From NCBI RefSeq assembly GCF_008828755.2, contig NZ_QBLM01000001.1:186001-250000 (forward strand): a stretch of 64,000 nt of DNA, in the 5' to 3' direction. This DNA comes from [Borrelia] turdi (GTDB taxonomy: Bacteria > Spirochaetota > Spirochaetia > Borreliales > Borreliaceae). This document shows, in pieces, positions 38,844 through 48,159 of the stretch. Made by a program: the position numbers and the translations under genes. Each line of letters begins with the position of its first letter. Positions within the stretch are counted from its first letter, which is position 1. The notes below the pieces were generated by a model that saw only the letters and a program-made list of their open reading frames with translations, searched no databases and was not told the origin of the DNA.

Positions 38844-39883
38844 AAAAATTTTCGATTTTCTTAAAAGCAATAATAATTTTTTCAATATTTGAACTTTTAA
38901 TCGAAGAACTCTCAATAATTCTTTTTTTACCATACAAAATACGATTTGCATTAATATTTCTTGGTTTTCTATTTGACACAATTTTTATTTTTATTTTTTT
39001 ATACAAAATAACCAAGGCTTACCTTTCTAAAAGATTAGAAATTTATGTTAGAAACAATCTATTCTTCGATATAATCCACTGCCTTATCCCTTTAATATTT
39101 TATAGTTCATATCAGCTTAAAAACATAATTGTAGCCCAAGAAACCATATTAAATCCAATAATGCTATCACTTTTCAAACTAAGATTTTTAAGACTTCTTA
39201 GGTTTAATGACCTAATAATAGAAATCTATTACAATTCAAAAGAAAAAAACTTAATACTAATAGCATTTGCCAGAACATTTTCAATGAGCTTGTTAATACC
39301 ATTTACATTTTTTATAATAATATCAAGCTCAAAAATTGGAAATTCAATACCAGAAAAACAAGAATTTAATATCATTAAAAATATATCAATAATAAATGAA
39401 AAAGCTTACATTAAAGAAAAATATCCTTTCATCTTAATAATCAAGGAAAAAGAAGAAATAATATACTCAAAATCGGACGAAATTTTTGTTTACTATAGCC
39501 CTAGTGAATACAGAGTAATAGAAATAGAAAAAACAAAATTTTATATAGATAAATATTTGCAAAGAAAAAGCGATTCTATTCTTGGAATTTTTCTATTTAC
39601 ATTGTTTGCATCATTTACTATTTTTTTAATGAATTTTTATAAATTTTTTAAAGCAAGCTTTTTAAATCCTATTATTTTAATGACAAAAATTTTACAAGAC
39701 CCATTAGAATATCGAAAAATTCAAATTCCTTTTACTTTAAGCGAAGAAAAAGTATATGAACTTGCAAAATCATTTAACAATCTTTTACTAAAAGAAAAGC
39801 TAAATTCAAAGCGAAAAAGCAAAATACCTTTAGAAATTGAAAAAGTAAAAAAAATAATTAATAAAAACGAGGAATTACAATGA
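38837..39883 (+). CDS. Membrane protein with voltage-sensor-like N-terminal region
   Basis: 348 residues. The first 165 form five hydrophobic helices that resemble S1-S5 of voltage-gated channels: S2 with FDTIFIFIFLYKI (Asp47), S3 with FFDIIHCLIPL (Asp78), and S4 LSLFKLRFLRLLRF with Arg116, Arg119 and Arg122 spaced every three residues. No pore filter such as TVGYG follows. Instead there is a loop of about 85 residues, another membrane helix (about 250-272) and a basic cytoplasmic tail that could be HAMP-like. AGGG precedes the ATG. Channel or sensor function is inference from this pattern. Confidence 0.6.
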   Translation: MVKKFSIFLKAIIIFSIFELLIEELSIILFLPYKIRFALIFLGFLFDTIFIFIFLYKITKAYLSKRLEIYVRNNLFFDIIHCLIPLIFYSSYQLKNIIVAQETILNPIMLSLFKLRFLRLLRFNDLIIEIYYNSKEKNLILIAFARTFSMSLLIPFTFFIIISSSKIGNSIPEKQEFNIIKNISIINEKAYIKEKYPFILIIKEKEEIIYSKSDEIFVYYSPSEYRVIEIEKTKFYIDKYLQRKSDSILGIFLFTLFASFTIFLMNFYKFFKASFLNPIILMTKILQDPLEYRKIQIPFTLSEEKVYELAKSFNNLLLKEKLNSKRKSKIPLEIEKVKKIINKNEELQ

Positions 39884-40395
39884 GAATTCAAATAATTGCA
39901 ATGCTACTTATATTGTTAGATTTTCCACTTAATGCTAGACTTTTAAACATCTCAATTGAAAAAAGAGTAAAAGAAGAAATAAAAAAATATTCATCTTTTA
40001 ATTTAATTTTAGAAAAAGAATACTATACCGATTTTCCAACAAGCGAAATAGAAAAAAATATTTATAAACTAACCGAAAATTTTGTAAAAAGCATAATACT
40101 CAACAAACCTGACTATAACTTGTTAAATTCGAACTACAAAGAAGCAAATAAATATTTAATTCAAAGCGAGCTTATTGATAACAAATTTTTAAAATATAAA
40201 ATATTTAAAATTAAAAATATAAATGGAATTTTTAAAAGTTATTCACTAATATACACGAAAAAAGGATTTTACAAATTAGAACTTTATATAGAAAAAAATA
40301 CAGAACCTATAAAAATATTCAATCTTAACATTACTTATTTTTTAAAGAATTTAGATAAAATAAGTAATGAAATGATTTTTTCTTTAAAAGAATGA
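39880..40395 (+). CDS. Secreted or periplasmic hypothetical protein
   Basis: 171 residues with an N-terminal signal peptide (IIAMLLILLDFPLNA, likely cut near residue 19). The mature part is Lys/Ile/Asn-rich and mixed alpha/beta. No motif recognised. GAGGAA precedes the ATG, which overlaps the end of the membrane protein gene by four bases. It may act outside the membrane with that protein. It converges on cheY3 with a 40-base gap. Confidence 0.65.
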   Translation: MRIQIIAMLLILLDFPLNARLLNISIEKRVKEEIKKYSSFNLILEKEYYTDFPTSEIEKNIYKLTENFVKSIILNKPDYNLLNSNYKEANKYLIQSELIDNKFLKYKIFKIKNINGIFKSYSLIYTKKGFYKLELYIEKNTEPIKIFNLNITYFLKNLDKISNEMIFSLKE

Positions 40396-40435
40396 AAATA
40401 ATAAAATTAAAGCTTACACTAATTTCATAAACAAT

Positions 40436-40876
40436 TTATTTAACAAATACAGACATTACTCTTTGAAGAACCTTTGCCCTATCCAACGGCTTAACAATAA
40501 ATGTTTTTGCTCCTTTTATTAAACAATCTTTAACTAATTGTTCTTTACCTAAAGCCGATATCATTATCACTCTAGCATTTTTATCAAATTCCATAATATT
40601 AGAAAGACAAGTTATTCCATCCATTTTAGGCATGGTAATATCAAGAGTAACAATATCAATATTAGGATAATGATTCTTGTATTTTATCACAGCCTCTTCC
40701 CCATCAGCTGCCGTATCAATAATATTAAAACCCTCTGATGTAAAAATTTGCGTAAGCTGCTTTACGGTAAAAACAGAGTCATCAACAATTAAAACATTAA
40801 AAGGAATGCCTGTATCATAATTAATTCCCCTAGGTTTAGATGAAGAATCTGCGGCAATTGTAGTCTTTTGAATCAT
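40436..40876 (-). CDS. cheY3: Chemotaxis response regulator CheY3
   Basis: 146 residues. A receiver domain follows about 25 extra N-terminal residues. The acid pocket VDDS, phospho-acceptor Asp79 in TLDITMPKMDG, the conserved Thr/Ser in MISALG and Lys in FIVKPLDR are all present. Phosphorylated CheY3 binds the flagellar switch; CheY3 is known to be the essential CheY in B. burgdorferi. GAGAGG precedes the ATG. Last gene of the flaA operon. Confidence 0.96.
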   Translation of the reverse strand: MIQKTTIAADSSSKPRGINYDTGIPFNVLIVDDSVFTVKQLTQIFTSEGFNIIDTAADGEEAVIKYKNHYPNIDIVTLDITMPKMDGITCLSNIMEFDKNARVIMISALGKEQLVKDCLIKGAKTFIVKPLDRAKVLQRVMSVFVK

Positions 40877-40915
40877 ATTAACCTCTCTTTTTTAATAAAA
40901 AGAATTTTTTTCATA

Positions 40916-41401
40916 TCAAACCCTCTCTCTTATTGCAATATTAACTTCTATAATTTTACCATCAGGCAAAGAAAAAGGAACAATTAAGGCCTCAGAACCT
41001 TTATTGCTTATTTTCATATTTTCTCCATAAATAAAAGCTGGTGGGGTTATATCAAATACAAAACCTTTGGCATGCAAAGTAGTGACAAAATTTCCAGCAA
41101 TAATGTTGCCAACCTCGGTAAGAGTTGCAGCGACCATCTCTTTTGTTTCCTCATCATCAAAATTATCATATTCTTCAAAATTTAACTTAGAAGCAACAAA
41201 AAGAGCTGTTTCTATATCCATATCAATAATTATACTACCCTCAACAGACCCAGCAAGCCCTACTATTACAGAAACACCTTTTATCTTTTGATTTATTGAT
41301 TTAAGCCCCGGCTTACCCATTTCTATATTCTCAACAAGTAACATATCTCTTAAAACCGAAGAAGCGGCATCCAAAAATGGCTCTATATAATCTATTCTCA
41401 T
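40916..41401 (-). CDS. cheX: CheY-P phosphatase CheX
   Basis: 161 residues of the CheX/CheC/FliY family. The phosphatase signature ExxN appears in TEVGNIIAGNF (about residue 97). It removes the phosphate from CheY3-P and acts as a dimer. B. burgdorferi uses CheX in place of CheZ. GGAG lies before the ATG. It sits between cheW3 and cheY3. Confidence 0.95.
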   Translation of the reverse strand: MRIDYIEPFLDAASSVLRDMLLVENIEMGKPGLKSINQKIKGVSVIVGLAGSVEGSIIIDMDIETALFVASKLNFEEYDNFDDEETKEMVAATLTEVGNIIAGNFVTTLHAKGFVFDITPPAFIYGENMKISNKGSEALIVPFSLPDGKIIEVNIAIRERV

Positions 41402-41412
41402 TAATTTCTCCT

Positions 41413-42813
41413 TTAGACTTTCCTGTACAAGTTAAAATATTTTGTGGATTTCTCTTTTATAAAAACATCATTATTTTTAAGCTCTTCGTTATCTCCTAAA
41501 ACCAAAAGAGCTCCTTTAATAGTTTTAGAAGCGATGATATTTAAAATCAAAACTTGATCTTTACTGTCCAAAAAACATAAAACATCTTTTAAAAAAACCA
41601 TTCCCAAATTATCAGGCAAATCTGAAAAAAGAGCATCAGAATATTCAAACAAAACATTATTGAAAATTTCTGATTTAAATTTATAAAATCCAGGACTTTG
41701 TTCAAAAGAGTTCCTACGATAAATTTCACTAATGCCAATTTCTGACTCTGAAAAAATCAACCTAGAAGTTTCAACAACTTTTGATAAATCATTATCAATA
41801 GCTGTCAATTTAAACGGTTTTAAATAATATTCAGACAAAGCGTTAACTAGCGCCATAGTCTCCTTTCCACTACCACAACCAATTTCCAATACATTAAAAA
41901 TAGAATTTAAATTATCCATAAAATCTAAGCGATTCTTAACAATTTCATTTTGAAATTCTTCCAAACAATCAGCTCCCCACAAATTTCCCGATGATTTTGA
42001 ATAAAATTCATTTAAAAAACTATCGTAAGGCAAGCAATCAGTATCAACCATATTAAATTTTACTCCAACTTTTTCTAAAAACACATCATTTACTAAAGAA
42101 GCATTAAACGAGTATTTCAAAAGATTTCTTTTAATATCCTCCAAATTAAAAGTTGCAATATTATTTAAAGTTGAATTTTCATTGCTATTACTATTTTTTG
42201 AAAAGTCATCATTGGAAAAATTACTTTTACAATTCTCTAGTATATTTAAATCATTAAAGCCGCTTACAAAATCGGTTTTTTCAACAGAATTTTGATTAGA
42301 TTTTATCCTCCCCTCTTCTTCACCATAATTAAAAACTTTAAAAACATCAAGGAGTATATAAAGTTTTTCATTATAATCTACAACGCCTTTTATATAATTT
42401 ATTAAAGAATCCTGAGATAAAACTGGATGTGGATCTTGAATAAGGCTAGAATCTATTGAAAAAACATTATTAATCTTATCAACAATAACGCCTATAAGAA
42501 GATCTTCATTTTTTAAAACCATAATATCTTCAAGATCTTTTTTATTAAATTCCAAATTAAACATTATTCTAAGATCTATAATAGGAATTATTTCACCTCG
42601 TAAATTATCAAGCCCAGCTACATATTTTTTAGCATTTGGCACATAAGTAAAATTACTAGATTTTCTAATTTCTTTAACCTGCATAATGTCTACTAAATAA
42701 TGATCCGATCCAAGCTCAAAAGAAACAACCTTAAAATCGAAATTAGTCAATTTAGAATTACAATTTTTATCATCTAAAATTTTAGGTCCAAAATAAATTT
42801 CTTTTATCTGCAC
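41413..42813 (-). CDS. cheW3: CheW3: CheW domain fused to a CheR-like SAM-binding domain
   Basis: 466 residues. Residues about 22-165 are a CheW coupling domain (VKEIRKSSNFTYVPNA, GEIIPIIDLRIMF). A low-complexity Asn/Ser linker follows. From about 240 the protein resembles the CheR methyltransferase, with the SAM loop LEIGCGSGKETMA (about residue 312), AIDNDLSKV and the order of the CheR C-terminus. The start is GTG with GGAG ten bases upstream. Whether the CheR-like part still methylates receptors is not shown by sequence. It lies eight bases after cheA2. Confidence 0.93.
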   Translation of the reverse strand: MQIKEIYFGPKILDDKNCNSKLTNFDFKVVSFELGSDHYLVDIMQVKEIRKSSNFTYVPNAKKYVAGLDNLRGEIIPIIDLRIMFNLEFNKKDLEDIMVLKNEDLLIGVIVDKINNVFSIDSSLIQDPHPVLSQDSLINYIKGVVDYNEKLYILLDVFKVFNYGEEEGRIKSNQNSVEKTDFVSGFNDLNILENCKSNFSNDDFSKNSNSNENSTLNNIATFNLEDIKRNLLKYSFNASLVNDVFLEKVGVKFNMVDTDCLPYDSFLNEFYSKSSGNLWGADCLEEFQNEIVKNRLDFMDNLNSIFNVLEIGCGSGKETMALVNALSEYYLKPFKLTAIDNDLSKVVETSRLIFSESEIGISEIYRRNSFEQSPGFYKFKSEIFNNVLFEYSDALFSDLPDNLGMVFLKDVLCFLDSKDQVLILNIIASKTIKGALLVLGDNEELKNNDVFIKEKSTKYFNLYRKV

Positions 42814-42820
42814 AAGAGAT

Positions 42821-45415
42821 TCACTCCTTAGTATCCTTTTTTAAATCAAAAAGTTTAAAAACATCAATTATTAATACAACCTTACCATTGCCAAGCGTAG
42901 TAGCTCCGACTACACCTGTAGTTGCTGAGAATTTATCCTTAATAGGCTTTACTACAAAATCTTCCTCACCAAGAATAGAGTCTACAACAATTGCAGTCTT
43001 TATGTTGTTAGTATTTACAACTATTAAAAATTTCTCTATTAATGAATCATCTCTTATTATATTAAAAAGTTTATCAAGCCTGAGAACAGAAATGATTTCG
43101 TCTCTTAAATTATAAACTTCATGATAATTCTCAAGCAATTTTATATCATGCTCAGTTATTCTATGAGTTTCAAGAACATTATTCAAAGGAATAACATAAG
43201 TCTCAGATCCCGACTTTACTAAAAGACCTTGTATAATTACCAATGTCAATGGTAGTTTAATTTTAAAAATTGTTCCAATACCAATTTCTGATTCTACTAA
43301 AATAGTTCCATTAAGCTTTTCAATGCTTTTTTTCACAACATCAAGACCAACCCCCCTACCTGAAAGGTCTGTTACTTGAACTGCTGTTGAAAATCCGGGA
43401 GCAAAAATTAAGTTAATAAGTTCAAAATCAGAATAAACTGCATCTTCTTTTATAGTCCCCTTTTCAATTAATTTGCGCTTAACAACCTTTGGATCTATAC
43501 CAACACCATCATCTTCGATTTCAATTGATATTACATTACCCTCATTCTTAGCACGTAAAATTATAGTACCTGCTTTGTTCTTCCCCTTTTTAATTCTCTC
43601 CTCAGCTGTTTCAAGTCCATGATCCATTGAATTTCTAACACAATGCATCAAAGGATCTACAAGATCGTCTATAACAGACTTATCAAGCTCAGTCTCTTCT
43701 CCTTCCATTTTAAGATTTACAATCTTGTTCAATTTCTTTGAAAGATCTCTAACGACTCTTGTAAACCTTGAGAATATATTAGATATTGGCAACATTCTAG
43801 TCTTTAAAACACTCTCATGCAAATCTGTAATTATTCTGGATAATCGCCCAGAAGTCATTTTAAAATTTTGAAGAAGCCTGAAAAAGGAATTTCTCAATTC
43901 TGAGATATCATTAAGAGCCTTTTCCATTTTAAAATTCATCAAAGAATTAATCTGAGATTCGACCTCATCTTCTAGTGTTAAGCCTATATCTTTAAAAATT
44001 ATCTTTAAATCAATTAAAAAGTTTCTCTGAAAACTTTCTTGATAATCATAAAAATAATTAAAATTATAAAATAATGTAATCATTTCTGAATTTATTTGAT
44101 TATAAGATGATTTACTTATTACAGCCTCACTGACAAGATTTAATATGTAATCTATTTTTTTACTATCTATTCTAATTAAATTAACGCTAATTGGACTGTT
44201 TTTTTTAATACTTTTATCGGCCTTAAAAGGCACTTCATCGTTTTCTTTTAGATTTACATTTTTAAAAGATTCTAAATCAATATTTTCAATTTCAAAATGA
44301 CTAACAACATCCGGCAAATTAACCTTTTTAGCAATACTGTCTTCACTAACATTTGATATTAAATAATATATAACAAAATCAAAAAACTTATCTGCCAATA
44401 ATTCACTAGAATCTGGAATAGACTTAAAAATCTTCCCAAGACTTTTTAATGCCTGAAGCATTTGAAAACCACTAATAGTAGACATGGGATTGTCTTTTAC
44501 AAAATTTAATCTAACTTTAAATAACTTTTGATCTTCAATCTCAAGAAATAAATCAGAAATTTCATTCTCTGTAAAATCAAAACCAGCATTTAAAACATAA
44601 TTAGAATTTAAATCAATATCTTTAATGCCTCTGTCTTCAAGCTTTTTTAATTCTTCTTTTACATTAAATTCTTCAACCAAATAGCTTTCAATTAAACTAG
44701 AGGCATCTAAACTTTTTTTCACGACCTCTATATCTGAATATATTAGATAATAATCTACTCTTGTTAAAAATTTATCTTCGATGATTTGCTCATATTTAGG
44801 AATTGTATGTAACACAGACCCTAGATTTTTTAAAATATTAAATATCTTCAACCCACCATTTTCAACTTCAGAATCATTATTTGCATTAAAAATAACACTG
44901 ATCCTTAAAACCTTTTGTCCAATTCCTAGCCCCTCTCTTATCTCTTCAAAATCTAATTTTGAAAGACAAAAATCGTTTTTAGTTGAATTTTCATCAAACC
45001 TCTTAAGATAAGTTTGGTCGTCAATTACTAAAAATTGCTTTAATTTGCTCTTAAGATTACTTATATCATTCAAATAAACCTTGCCATCAAGGCGAAGTGC
45101 AAGCATTTCCTTAATAACATCTAATGAATTTAAAAGCAAATCAACAAGATTGTTGTCTATATTTATTTTATCATCTCTAATAGCATCAAAAACATCTTCG
45201 ACAATATGAGTAAAATCAGATAGCTCCATCATATCAAGAGAAGCAGAGCTTCCTTTTAAAGTGTGAGCTGCCCTGAATATTTCATCAATAGTATCAGAAT
45301 TATTAGGATCATCCTCTAATGACATAATATTCTCTTCAAGGATATCTACAAGATTTTGAGCCTCTTCAAAAAAAACTCCTAAAAGCTCTTCATTTTCCAA
45401 ATCTAATATTTCCAT
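42821..45415 (-). CDS. cheA2: Chemotaxis histidine kinase CheA2
   Basis: 864 residues. The HPt domain has the phosphorylated His51 in RAAHTLKGSSAS. A long middle region with two P2-like segments leads to the dimerisation domain, the ATPase (N box MHCVRNSMDHGLE, G1 EDDGVGID, G2 GRGVGLDVV) and a C-terminal CheW-like domain. It phosphorylates CheY3. In B. burgdorferi CheA2 is known to be the kinase required for chemotaxis. GGAA precedes the ATG. A strong hairpin lies between it and flaA. Confidence 0.96.
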   Translation of the reverse strand: MEILDLENEELLGVFFEEAQNLVDILEENIMSLEDDPNNSDTIDEIFRAAHTLKGSSASLDMMELSDFTHIVEDVFDAIRDDKINIDNNLVDLLLNSLDVIKEMLALRLDGKVYLNDISNLKSKLKQFLVIDDQTYLKRFDENSTKNDFCLSKLDFEEIREGLGIGQKVLRISVIFNANNDSEVENGGLKIFNILKNLGSVLHTIPKYEQIIEDKFLTRVDYYLIYSDIEVVKKSLDASSLIESYLVEEFNVKEELKKLEDRGIKDIDLNSNYVLNAGFDFTENEISDLFLEIEDQKLFKVRLNFVKDNPMSTISGFQMLQALKSLGKIFKSIPDSSELLADKFFDFVIYYLISNVSEDSIAKKVNLPDVVSHFEIENIDLESFKNVNLKENDEVPFKADKSIKKNSPISVNLIRIDSKKIDYILNLVSEAVISKSSYNQINSEMITLFYNFNYFYDYQESFQRNFLIDLKIIFKDIGLTLEDEVESQINSLMNFKMEKALNDISELRNSFFRLLQNFKMTSGRLSRIITDLHESVLKTRMLPISNIFSRFTRVVRDLSKKLNKIVNLKMEGEETELDKSVIDDLVDPLMHCVRNSMDHGLETAEERIKKGKNKAGTIILRAKNEGNVISIEIEDDGVGIDPKVVKRKLIEKGTIKEDAVYSDFELINLIFAPGFSTAVQVTDLSGRGVGLDVVKKSIEKLNGTILVESEIGIGTIFKIKLPLTLVIIQGLLVKSGSETYVIPLNNVLETHRITEHDIKLLENYHEVYNLRDEIISVLRLDKLFNIIRDDSLIEKFLIVVNTNNIKTAIVVDSILGEEDFVVKPIKDKFSATTGVVGATTLGNGKVVLIIDVFKLFDLKKDTKE

Positions 45416-45436
45416 ACCATTTCCTATTAACCTTAT

Positions 45437-45473
45437 ATATGTAAAGCTAACCTTTTAGGTTAGCTTTACATAT
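45437..45473 (-). promoter_or_regulatory. 17-bp perfect hairpin between flaA and cheA2
   Basis: The two 17-base arms (45437-45453 and 45457-45473) are perfect complements with a 3-base loop. It begins ten bases after the flaA stop and ends 22 bases before the cheA2 ATG. No T-run follows on the minus strand, so it is not a classic terminator. A partial attenuator or an RNA-stabilising 3' end for flaA is more likely. Confidence 0.7.
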
Positions 45474-45483
45474 TAATTTAAAC

Positions 45484-46509
45484 CTACTTTTTTGGGGATG
45501 ATTCTTCAGGTTTTTCGCTCTCAACCTTTTCTATAAAATCTTGAAAAGAACCTTCAGGCATAGAAATTTTTTCTCTAAGCTTTAAAACTCTTTTAAAAGT
45601 TTCATGTGCCTTTAACTTACGAAGGGATTCAGTTCCACTAGACTCATAAACTTTAAATACAGACTCACTATCAATGTCAGAATCTATTGAAACACTCAGC
45701 TTATCGTAAAGAACTCTTAAATCTTTAACATAAAAGATAAAATTTTGCTCTTTTGAACTGTGTGATTTTGAAACTCTAAAAGCCTTAAATCTCATTTTAC
45801 TTGAAGCAAGAGGATAATTTGGAACATCGTCTTTAATTATTCTAGATGATATGTTGGGAATATAGTTAGGATTTGACCAAATTAAATCCGCCCACCCTTT
45901 AAACTTTAAAGTTCCCATAGAGTAAGCATACTCCATGCCATTCATATCTTCAAATAAAACTTCAAGATCTATTTCATATCCTAAGCTATATACTGATACT
46001 TTAATCTCTTTCATGGTTTTAATATTATCAATAAGGCCTTTACCCAAGAATTGATTCCCACTTTCCCCTGAATAAAAAGGAATTTTAAATGGCGGCATAA
46101 TCATAGCAGATGATTGAGAATAGCTTGGGAATAAAACTCTTACCCCTAAAATAGTATCACCCGCATACCTTTTTGACTCACTCTTAACAACAGCAGGCGC
46201 AACAACTGAATTTTTGACATAAGCTTGCAACCTTGCAGAAGGAGTAAGTAAAACACTCCAATTGTTTATTCCAAGATCCACAACCATATCTTCAGGCTTA
46301 ACAATACCAGAAGCGCCCGAATACACATAATCAACATAATTTGTAAGATCAAGTTTAGTTGGACTTGGATCTCTTGCAAGTTCGGCAAAATCCAAAACTA
46401 ATTCTCCGGGCTCTGGCCTTTTAGAGCCCCCTGACAATCCATCAGTCTCTTGAGCAAAAAGAGCAGTGGATAATAAAAAAAATAAAATACTTCTCGCTTT
46501 CCTCTTCAT
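45484..46509 (-). CDS. flaA: Periplasmic flagellar filament outer-layer protein FlaA
   Basis: 341 residues with a signal peptide (SILFFLLSTALFA, cut after about residue 19), so it is exported to the periplasm. FlaA sheathes the FlaB core of spirochaete flagella. Spirochaete FlaA features include WSVLLTPSARLQAYVKNS and GVRVLFPSYSQSSAMIMPPF. AAGGAG is nine bases before the ATG. It leads the flaA-cheA2-cheW3-cheX-cheY3 operon, a known unit in B. burgdorferi. Confidence 0.96.
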   Translation of the reverse strand: MKRKARSILFFLLSTALFAQETDGLSGGSKRPEPGELVLDFAELARDPSPTKLDLTNYVDYVYSGASGIVKPEDMVVDLGINNWSVLLTPSARLQAYVKNSVVAPAVVKSESKRYAGDTILGVRVLFPSYSQSSAMIMPPFKIPFYSGESGNQFLGKGLIDNIKTMKEIKVSVYSLGYEIDLEVLFEDMNGMEYAYSMGTLKFKGWADLIWSNPNYIPNISSRIIKDDVPNYPLASSKMRFKAFRVSKSHSSKEQNFIFYVKDLRVLYDKLSVSIDSDIDSESVFKVYESSGTESLRKLKAHETFKRVLKLREKISMPEGSFQDFIEKVESEKPEESSPKK

Positions 46510-46610
46510 TTAAGCCAACTCCTTATATATATAATAAATCTTTTATAAAATTTTCGTTTTTTAATTATCTTTAATTATCATTAATTAGTAAAATTATAAA
46601 ATTTAATTTA
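46510..46610 (-). promoter_or_regulatory. flaA upstream region with a 10-bp tandem repeat
   Basis: 101 bases between the GerMN-like gene and flaA. TTTAATTATC occurs twice in tandem (46560-46569, 46570-46579). The region is almost pure A+T. No convincing -35 is present, though several -10-like TATAAA/TATAAT strings are. Confidence 0.35.
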
Positions 46611-47162
46611 TCAACTTTGCTCCTTTAGCATACACCCTTCAATAAGAATAACAAGCTTTTTCGCCTTGCCAGGATAGTTAAAACGTATTGTTTTTATTAA
46701 AGACATAGCAAACAGGTTAACCTTAACATCAAAAGATTCATAAGATTCATTATAATCTCCACTATTAAAAGAATCATAGAATTCCTTTGAAAAATTTATA
46801 TAATAAATTCCATTTTTTAAAAAAGAATATAAAAATCTTGCATCACTTAATAAAAATCCAAAAGAAAACCCTTCATTGCTTCCTAAAAGGAAATCTTTTA
46901 CTAAAAGATCTAAATTATCTTTCAAATTTTTCCCATCTCTTAAATACCTTAAATTAGCAACAAATCCCTTGTTAGAGTAAAAATAAAAAACCTTTTTTGA
47001 AAAAAGATTGTCATAATTTAAAAAAACCATATAAACAGAAAACAAAAAACTTGCTGCCAAAGCCCCTAAAAGCACTTTAATTGTATACTCTTTTTTCAAA
47101 TTTAAAAATTTATAAATTACAGCATTATACTTAAAAAATACATCCGAAATATTATTTTTCAT
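46611..47162 (-). CDS. Membrane-anchored protein with GerMN-like domain
   Basis: 183 residues. One membrane helix at about residues 28-48 is followed by an extracytoplasmic domain. The pattern LDLLVKDFLLGSNEGFSF, then an INFSKEFYDSF strand and NLFAMSLIKTIRFNYP before KKLVILIEG matches the order of a GerMN domain. Such proteins occur next to cell-wall amidases in other bacteria, as here (11-base overlap with the amidase gene). A role in peptidoglycan remodelling is inference. Confidence 0.6.
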   Translation of the reverse strand: MKNNISDVFFKYNAVIYKFLNLKKEYTIKVLLGALAASFLFSVYMVFLNYDNLFSKKVFYFYSNKGFVANLRYLRDGKNLKDNLDLLVKDFLLGSNEGFSFGFLLSDARFLYSFLKNGIYYINFSKEFYDSFNSGDYNESYESFDVKVNLFAMSLIKTIRFNYPGKAKKLVILIEGCMLKEQS

Positions 47163-48159
47163 AAAAATTTATAAATTCCACTAAAGATTTAAGTATTAGG
47201 ATATTAAACTTGCTCATGTAATTATAATCCAAAATTAATTTAGCATCTAAAATATTGGACAAAAATCCCATTTCAATCAATACAGCAGGCATGCTGCTAT
47301 TTTTTATTACAAACCACTGCTCTTCTCTGATTGGCCTAATATTAGTTTCGCTTAACTCATTTTTAAATACTTTATACAAAATTTCAGCCAATCTTTTAGA
47401 TTCATACTTATATTTAATATCTAGTATATCATTAAGCTCGCTTAAGTATCTATTGCCTTTAATATCATATCCTTTAAAATCTTTAATAACCTCTCTTTTT
47501 GAATCCTTGGGAAGATACCAAAACTCAACTCCTCTAGCTTGATTATTTGGAGCATCATTAGCATGTATGGACAAAAATATAACATTGTTTGGAAAATTTG
47601 GTTTTATTGCATTTGCAAATTCTGACCGCTCTTTTAAAGTTAAAAACACATCATTTATACGAGTTAACAAAATATTTTTATTTACAAAATAATTACTTAA
47701 AATTTTAGACAAATATATAGAATAGGTTAATGCAAAATCTTTTTCTTGAAGCACAACATCATAACCATTTATCTTTAAAGTTACAACCGCGCCAGTATCA
47801 TGTCCACCATGTCCAGGATCAATGATTATCGAAGTAATCCTAGGTTTATTATAACTTTTAAGAGAACTAAAATAATTTTCAATTTGTCTTAATACCTTTT
47901 GACTTATTAAAATTTCTCCACGAATGTCAATAATTGGATCTACAAACATATAATAACCAGAAGATGTAAGAGCATATTCAAAACCTACCCTAAACTTTAA
48001 ATACCCTTTATCATTTTCAATTGTAAAAACATCATTTTCAATGTTAAAATCAAACTTAAAAACATTAGTATCAAAAGAATCAAGAACATTTAAATAATCA
48101 AGAGTCTTAGAATATAAGCTTAAATATGAAAACAAAACCAAATTAATCAATAATATCAT
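47152..48159 (-). CDS. N-acetylmuramoyl-L-alanine amidase (Amidase_3)
   Basis: Cuts the amide bond between MurNAc and the stem peptide, for cell separation or remodelling. After a signal peptide (LLINLVLFSYLSLYS) and an N-terminal part, the zinc amidase domain shows IIIDPGHGGHDTG (His), QEKDFALT (Glu), LSIHAND (His) and LIEMGFLSN (catalytic Glu). I use the ATG at 48159, which gives a normal signal peptide; a GTG at 48180 would add seven residues. It overlaps both neighbours. Confidence 0.93.
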   Translation of the reverse strand: MILLINLVLFSYLSLYSKTLDYLNVLDSFDTNVFKFDFNIENDVFTIENDKGYLKFRVGFEYALTSSGYYMFVDPIIDIRGEILISQKVLRQIENYFSSLKSYNKPRITSIIIDPGHGGHDTGAVVTLKINGYDVVLQEKDFALTYSIYLSKILSNYFVNKNILLTRINDVFLTLKERSEFANAIKPNFPNNVIFLSIHANDAPNNQARGVEFWYLPKDSKREVIKDFKGYDIKGNRYLSELNDILDIKYKYESKRLAEILYKVFKNELSETNIRPIREEQWFVIKNSSMPAVLIEMGFLSNILDAKLILDYNYMSKFNILILKSLVEFINFYEK

